64,000 bases of DNA, taken from assembly GCA_037126765.1 (NCBI GenBank), contig JBBCBC010000033.1, positions 7,516,085 to 7,580,084 on the forward strand, written 5' to 3'. Numbering within the stretch: the first letter of the stretch is position 1; the number at the start of each line of letters is the position of its first letter. The notes below the pieces were generated by a model. It was not told where the DNA came from. It made no database searches and was given only the letters and a program-made list of their open reading frames with translations. The stretch is from Stenogyne calaminthoides. Taxonomy: Eukaryota > Streptophyta > Magnoliopsida > Lamiales > Lamiaceae. Shown in pieces: positions 58,501-64,000 of the stretch. Position numbers and translations under genes: made by a program.

Positions 58501-58760
58501 TGGTCCCGAATTTGCCCGACAAAATCACGGTCTACTGTGATAACGCCAGAGTAGTTGTAAATTCAAGGGAACAGAGAGCCCACAAAGCCAGCAAACACAT
58601 TGAAAGAAAATACCATCTCATACGAGAAATCGTTAAGAGAGGGGACATTGAGGTGGCTAAGATTGCATCGTAAGACAACCTAGAAGATCCATTCACAAAG
58701 GATCTGCCTCAGATTACATTCGAGAAACATGTGGAAGGAATGGGTGTCAAGGACGTTGTC
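55540..58760 (+). pseudogene. copia pol: protease, integrase, RT, RNase H; broken
   Basis: Protease active site D-T-G at 55562-55570 (WLLDTGSTNHVC). The GAG-pre-integrase and zinc region runs to 56110 (LLWHLRLGHIN; CESCLEGK) across a frameshift at 56040. The integrase core begins EIIHTDVCAPM and FVTFIDDY (56160-56260) and then decays. 56405-57490 is heavily rearranged. RT resumes at 57509 (MQQPEGFIEKGQEHLVCKL; YGLKQASRAWNQCF) with YVDD at 57716-57727. RNase H is in 57766-58240 and 58422-58673 (AACEAVKEAVWLKNFL; ERKYHLIREIVKRGDI). At least eight frame breaks. Confidence 0.82.
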
Positions 58761-58874
58761 AATCTGCTTTGAGTATAAGTGAGAGATATATTATTAGGTT
58801 CGTGTAGGGTGACATTAGATGTCACATAGAACACGATACATGTTGTAGTATACTTAAAAGCAGACTTTGAGTAT

Positions 58875-58884
58875 AAGTGGGAGA
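58875..58884 (+). other. polypurine tract
   Basis: AAGTGGGAGA, one base before the 3' LTR start. A near copy (TATAAGTGAGAGATAT) lies about 100 bases upstream (58772-58788). Confidence 0.65.
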
Positions 58885-58885
58885 T

Positions 58886-60582
58886 TGTTGAGGTTATACT
58901 GAAAAGTATGCTTTTACTTTGTATAACCAAACTGAAGTTTCTTATTTATTTACTGAAATAAATTATTTAATCACTGTTGAATTAAATATGAATGAATGTT
59001 ATATATGTTTATTACAAACCCGTTCGATAAGACAGTACGTATTACGTTGTAGTTAATTTGGTGATACTCGATCACTGAAGATCAAATTAATAGCCCTCGT
59101 ATTTAAGTAAAAATTCACAACCCAGATGGAAATGAACGAACCATCATGAACGGTTGAAGTGTGAGACCTAGATTGGCCTGTCTTGACCAAGGGATCACAC
59201 TAGCGCATTTAGGTGCGCTGAATGAGGATCTACAGGAGGATAAATTCTTCGGTACTGAATATACAAGAATTAGACCTCAGTGGTGCGTTGTTTCTTAATC
59301 TTCGTCCCTTAAATAGGATCGAGTGAAATTAATAACTATTGTTTTGACTTATGATGGGAAGAGAGTCAATGCAATTCGATACCTTATATCTTGGGCAATA
59401 TTATTAATTACATGACGATTGCTGACATTTAATACGGAGAATCGCGTGCAAGTACGTCTTGCTTGATTTGTCCCCTTGGTGGGCTCATATCCTTTATCAT
59501 GTCAAATCTTGCAAGTGAAAATTTATTTCCGGCATGGATAATAATGTTGAGCTGTCTTTACTCCAAGGACAAAGATATTAATTAATATAAAGCTTGTTCA
59601 GTGGCTTAATTAATTAATGGACTAAGATAATCTTAAACGCGGGAAATAATGACAGGGAGCCATGTTATATGTGAAATCGTAATATGGGTTAAGATGGATA
59701 GTTCAATATTAATTTTATAATGGAGTAAATTAATATTAATGGACTTGAATAATATTTGGCCCAAAATATTAAAGCTTCATAGTCCATTGGAGGTCCAATC
59801 TTAATTCTCCTAAAGGCCCCCCAAATAGCCCAAAATAAAGTCCAATTAATGAGAGAGAGAAGAAAATATTCTTGCTATATTTCCAAGTGTAATTTTCGAA
59901 AATCTTGTTTATTAAAGGAAGAAAAGATTGTCTTGATTTTCTTGTAGATATTTTATGGAAATAGATAATTATTGTAGGAATACACAATTATCCCATAAAT
60001 TCAAGAAGTCAAATCTTGACTCCTTTATTAGTGTAAATTTTCGAAAATATAGGTAGAAGAGGGGAAAGAGATTTTTATGGAAAATTTAATTAAGGAGAAA
60101 AGAATATAGGAGATATATTCAAGATTTCTTGGAGACCAAGAAAAGATTTTCTTCCTTATTTTTCTAGCCGTTTTTTTTCGCCCCCCTCCTCCCTATTTAT
60201 AGGGGATGAGCTCTTCATTCTCAAGTGCAATTCCATGTGTTGAAAATATTAGAAATCCACAAAGGTGGTAGCAAAATATTTAATTTCTCTCCCATTAAAA
60301 TCGTTCGTTGAAATCTTCCCACCGGATAGCGTTCGTGGACTTTGGGGATATATTTGGGAAGACTCTTGGGTTAATTCATTTGTTTGATTCTTCAAGAGGT
60401 TAGTAATTCCGTAACTCCTAGTTCCGCATGTTTAGGATTTACGTGAATTATGTGTACGCATGTTGTTTATTATTATGTTGAATTGATTTAGGATTAATTC
60501 ATGTTAGTAATTAACTGTTTAATTTAAATATGTATTTAAATAATCACCTTGAATAGATGCGGACACCCCAATTTTCCCAACA
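58886..60582 (+). repeat. 3' LTR (1,697 bp)
   Basis: Begins TGTTGAGGTTATACTG and ends TTTTCCCAACA. Same length and order as 51377-53071, with scattered substitutions. Confidence 0.9.
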
Positions 60583-61722
60583 GTGTCACATCCCGATTTT
60601 TTGTATGCTTTTGAAGACTAATTTATATAAAATTTTATACAAACTTTCATTATTAAATTTTTGCAGAACTAGCGGCGAAAGTAAATATTAAAACATGAAA
60701 CATTTTAAACCTTGTATTGAATCACTGAAAATTTATTTGTCTCAAATATTTTTTTTGCAATATAGGTATTCTACTCTTATTCAAATAAAAATGCTTTCAA
60801 AGCCTAGTGGATAGAACAATGCAGTTGATCCGAAAGTCTATAAATACCCTGCATTGGTCGAGATACAAGTTCGAGGAAAAGTGAAATAACATTTGCTCTA
60901 CTCCAAACTTTAGAGAGTAGCATCCGAGACACAACCGTGAGTGAAGTGTAAGGGTCGATGTTATTCTATTTGTACTGGTCGAGTGTATCCCAACATTTTC
61001 CATCAATACTGTGTTTATCTTATTAGATCAAGTTTTAGGTTGATTAAGATCACTAATTACTTGATTGAATAGATTGCTTTTGGTGTGTGATTTTTCACTA
61101 CACCTTTTAGGATCTTGTAAGAGTTGAATTATTTTGGGAATATAGTGTTGGAGTATGCACACGCCCACTAGAAATAAACACTTTCATTAAAAAGGTTTGA
61201 ACTCATGCTACAGAATTACAAGCATGAAACTAAAAACTCATACCCACAAATGAAAAATCAATGTAATAAAAAGAATTGAATTTGATAACAAATTTATTTA
61301 ATCGATTAAGGATATATAAATGGCTGATTATTGATTAAAAGGCCGCTGCTATTTTTGATCCAGAACGCTCAACGCAAGTGTTACTATGAAAAATATATTC
61401 TGTGATTTTCTTTGTGAAAACTGGCCATGTTTTATAAGACTTAATAGAGGTAGAATTTTAGTTGAAAAATATAAAGGATTATAATGTGGACTTTCTTTTA
61501 TTTTTATTTTTTTAATATGTACTTTCTTTTTTTTTGAATCCCTCAATAACAAATTTTGAGATACTTTGGGATAAAGATTCAAAGATAAAGATAAAGAGAA
61601 AGACGTATAATATATAATTATTATATTTATATACAAAATTTTATTTAAAAATATATGAAATATCTTGTAGATAAAATTGAAGTTTTAATATTTAAAATAA
61701 CTTAAAATTTAGGGGTGTTACA

Positions 61723-62995
61723 CCCTGACTCGTGGGCTTAGGAGATGAGGAATCAATTCAATTGTATAGTAGTATATATTACATTAATTCATTAATGAGA
61801 GGTGGGGCCCAACAAGTTGAAATTTAATATGGGTGGAGACGTCCTCACTCATTAGCTTTAGAAGGCGTGGAATCAATTCATATGCATTAAAATATATTAT
61901 AATAATTCATTAATCAGATGTGGGGCCTAACAAGTGGTCAATTTAATATGGGTGAAGTTGCCCTCACTCGTTCGTTTAGGAGGTGTGGAATCAATTAATT
62001 TTTACTACAATATATTATATTAATTCATTAACGAGTGGTGGGGCCCAGCAAGTAGACAATTTAATATGGATGATGTCTCCTTACTCGTTGGCTTATGAGG
62101 TGTGGAATCAAATCATATACTCTATCCGTCCCAAACTTGTTTGAACAATTTCAGTTTTGGTTCCCAAACTCTTTTGTACATTTCTATAAATGTCAAAACC
62201 CATTTTAATTCAAAACCTTCAAACACAATTTATCAACACTTTATCACTTTATTACCTATATAAATATTATTCTATTTTTCAATAAAGTAGAATAGTCTAT
62301 TATACTCTCAACATTTATCATTTTATCAACTCAAATATTAATAAACATTTGTACATTGAATACCGTGCAAACAGTAATTTCACAAAAGAGTTTAGGACAG
62401 ATGGAGTACATAACAATATATTATATTAGTTCATTAATGAGAGGTGGGGGCCAATAAGTGGACAATTTAGAGTAGGTCTTCTGTGAAATTTGATCACCAT
62501 GAAATTGATTCATTCTATATATATACACACGTGACTAATACTATTTTTAATATAAGTCATTCCCTTCAGTATCACTACTAATACTCTATTGTCATTTAAG
62601 TAATACCTTTCAAAATCACACGAAATAGTTTTTCTCTAATATTAAATCACACCCTTAAGTAATCACGACATATACCATTTAATAATACAAATTATGCTCT
62701 GAATCAATTTCACGGATCCCCTTGTGTGAAACTTGTTCATTTATACTTTGCCAAAAATTTAGTGTGGATGGAGTTGTGTGAAATCAATTCATTTGTATTA
62801 CAATAAATTATATTAATTCATTAGTAAGAGGTGGGACCTAGCAAATTGATAATTTAATACGTGTGGAGTTGCCCGCACTCGTGGGCTTAAAAGATGTGGA
62901 ATCAATTCATTTGTATTAAGTATATATTAATTCATTAATAAGAGGTGGGGCACAACAAATGTGAAATTTTATATGGGTGGAGTTAATTTTCTACT
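61723..62995 (+). promoter_or_regulatory. modular promoter of the 63286 gene
   Basis: Modules continue at CCCTGACTCGTGGGCTTAG after the solo LTR. Four to five run to 62475, interrupted by a MITE (62120-62406). Then come a CACACGTGAC G-box near 62527, TATCAC tracts and two more modules (62770-62995). The modules here are the most diverged in sequence among the complete promoters but keep the order. Confidence 0.58.
62120..62406. mobile_element. Stowaway-like MITE
   Basis: ~287 bp flanked by TA. Terminal inverted repeats CTCTATCCGTCCCAAACT and, on the opposite strand, CTCCATCTGTCCTAAACT match the CTCCCTCCGTCCC ends of plant Stowaway elements (Tc1/mariner). The other units lack it: their sequence runs straight through TATATATAACAATATATTA. 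Confidence 0.8.
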
Positions 62996-63101
62996 TGAAT
63001 TTAGATATTTCATTACGATACTATAAAAGAATTTCATATTATCTAAAAATTCAAATATGTAAAGAGGTGTGGAATCAACTCTTAATTCTCATAATAAACT
63101 C

Positions 63102-63110
63102 TATAAATTA
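63102..63110 (+). promoter_or_regulatory. TATA box of the 63286 gene
   Basis: TATAAATTA in the same setting (CTCTATAAATTAAACC) as at 8228. Confidence 0.6.
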
Positions 63111-63285
63111 AACCACTCTCAACTTTGCTATTCATCATTTCACCCACATAAATTCTCTCTCCCCCTCAATTTTAACCGCAGTTTTTTATACTTGGTATCT
63201 TAATATAACAAACTTAATGTACTTATTCACATTTTATTAATTCTTTGTTTTATAGTAATTGATTTTTTCTTCTCATTAAGGGTTC

Positions 63286-63567
63286 ATGATGGCAAAGACA
63301 ACCCTTGCTATGGCCGCCCTTCTTCTCATTATCTCCACCTTCCTAGCAACAACCACGGCAGTGCCGAATGATGTCAAGTCAAGCTTTTGCGACTCAAAAT
63401 GTGCCTTTAGGTGCTCGAAAGCAAAGGAATATGAACCATGCCTCAAATATTGCGGAATATGCTGCGAGAAATGTAATTGTGTTCCATCAGGAACTTACGG
63501 AAACAGAGACGAGTGTCCTTGTTACAGGGATCTGAAGAACTCCAAGGGTGGATCTAAGTGTCCTTAA
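63286..63567 (+). CDS. snakin/GASA-family secreted cysteine-rich peptide, intact
   Basis: 93 aa: a signal peptide (residues 1-25, hydrophobic core LAMAALLLIISTFLA), a spacer with Pro27 where the others have Gln, and a GASA domain of the snakin-1 type with all 12 cysteines at the family spacing. Compared with the 11493 gene it differs in the signal peptide, at residue 27 and at residue 49 (Tyr for His). The rest of the mature peptide is the same, which suggests purifying selection or gene conversion. No upstream ATG occurs in its leader. AATAAA at 63576-63581. Its distal promoter was moved about 10 kb away by the solo LTR at 51373-61722, but 1.5 kb of modules remain next to the gene. Confidence 0.93.
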   Translation: MMAKTTLAMAALLLIISTFLATTTAVPNDVKSSFCDSKCAFRCSKAKEYEPCLKYCGICCEKCNCVPSGTYGNRDECPCYRDLKNSKGGSKCP

Positions 63568-63659
63568 GTGCTAGGAATAAAATTCTACCAAATAAAATGC
63601 ATTTGATTTAGTATAGAGATGTTACACTAAATGTAATAGATGTTATGAAAAAGAAAATA

Positions 63660-63818
63660 AAAATGTAATAGATGTTACACCAAGTACCCCAACACTCCAC
63701 AAGTTCACCAAGCCACCTTATAACTCCCACACTCCAATTCGTTCCCAAAGGGAATCAAACCTGGGTCTCCCACTCAATTGAGGAGCTCAGTGGCCAGGTG
63801 GGCTAAGCCACCTGGTTA
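63660..63818 (-). mobile_element. tRNA-derived SINE
   Basis: On the minus strand, GTGGCTTAGCCCACCTGG (A-box-like, 63811-63794) is followed 33 bases later by GGTTTGATTCC (B-box, 63761-63751), the internal RNA polymerase III promoter of a tRNA-related SINE. Other units lack this insert: there the sequence runs from AAATGTACTAGATATT directly to TATGCATATA. A TAGATGTTACAC repeat around 63617-63680 precedes it. Confidence 0.6.
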
Positions 63819-64000
63819 TATGCATATATGTGTGATATGAAGAAGAATATATATCATGTAAAATGTCACCTTTCCTTTTAAAATATCTAGTATACATATA
63901 TTTTCTACTGAAGGCAAATGGACTCATCAATGTGATAAGATTCTTCAAATTAACACCCCCAAATTGAATACACAATACCTAATAAAATGGTCTTGTGTAA

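Larger units (their letters stand above)
51377..60582 (+). mobile_element. Tnt1-like copia retrotransposon, both LTRs present
   Basis: Perfect target duplication GTGTC (51372-51376 and 60583-60587). LTRs 51377-53071 and 58886-60582, primer binding site at 53074, polypurine tract at 58875, and between them gag, protease, integrase, RT and RNase H in copia order, all with frame breaks. Over the first ~300 bases the LTRs differ at about 13 positions, so insertion is fairly recent, but the internal part is far more damaged than the LTRs. Confidence 0.92.
51373..61722. mobile_element. solo LTR (~1.14 kb) interrupted by a copia element
   Basis: Starts TGTC (51373-51376) continuing ACATCCCG after the nested element (60588), and ends GGGGTGTTACA at 61722. 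Flanks CACTG (51368-51372) and CCCTG (61723-61727) fit a 5 bp duplication with one change. Without the nested element the length is about 1,139 bp. It has a TATA box (CTATAAATACC, near 60839) and no coding region. Probably a Ty3/gypsy-type solo LTR. Confidence 0.6.

Overview
This is AT-rich nuclear DNA from a flowering plant, probably a eudicot. The evidence is a tandem family of 12-cysteine snakin/GASA secreted-peptide genes, Ty1/copia, Ty3-like and L1-type retroelements, a Stowaway-like MITE and a tRNA-derived SINE. No species can be named from the sequence.

The backbone is an array of about 3.07 kb direct repeats, each made of a promoter block followed by one snakin/GASA gene on the + strand. 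The units end at gene remnants or genes at 5594-5611 (last codons only), 8412-8693 (open frame, one cysteine lost), 11493-11774 (intact), 25978-26259 (pseudogene), 42766-43047 and 45836-46117 (near-identical pseudogenes sharing one nonsense codon), a unit at 46118-48145 that has lost its gene, and 63286-63567 (intact). The promoter blocks are themselves built of about eight degenerate copies of a ~115 bp module, with G-boxes and a TATA box nearest the gene. The three open genes should make secreted, disulphide-rich apoplastic peptides of the snakin-1 type.

Transposons have broken the array in at least five places. (1) A minus-strand copia element with ~2 kb LTRs (1-5593) cuts the last codons of the first gene copy. 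(2) A solo LTR (12961-24220, TSD TATAT) holds a nested, deleted copia element of the same family as (1) (13574-21685, TSD GATTA) and a long AT-rich palindrome. (3) An LTR-like fragment (24643-25940) replaces the promoter of the third gene. (4) A second copia family on the minus strand (26905-40641, near-perfect 5 bp TSD) carries a large third ORF after pol and an L1-type LINE (34066-39650). (5) A solo LTR (51373-61722) holds a nested Tnt1-like copia element (51377-60582, TSD GTGTC).

Both copia families with a third ORF resemble Sireviruses with an envelope-like gene: an N-terminal globular part, a basic low-complexity linker and a C-terminal coiled coil. In one element that ORF has its own TATA box. 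All retroelement ORFs seen here are broken. The best leads are the birth-and-death history of the peptide array, the modular promoter, the env-like ORFs, and a coding-like filler fragment at 12391-12505. I found no clearly new molecular system.
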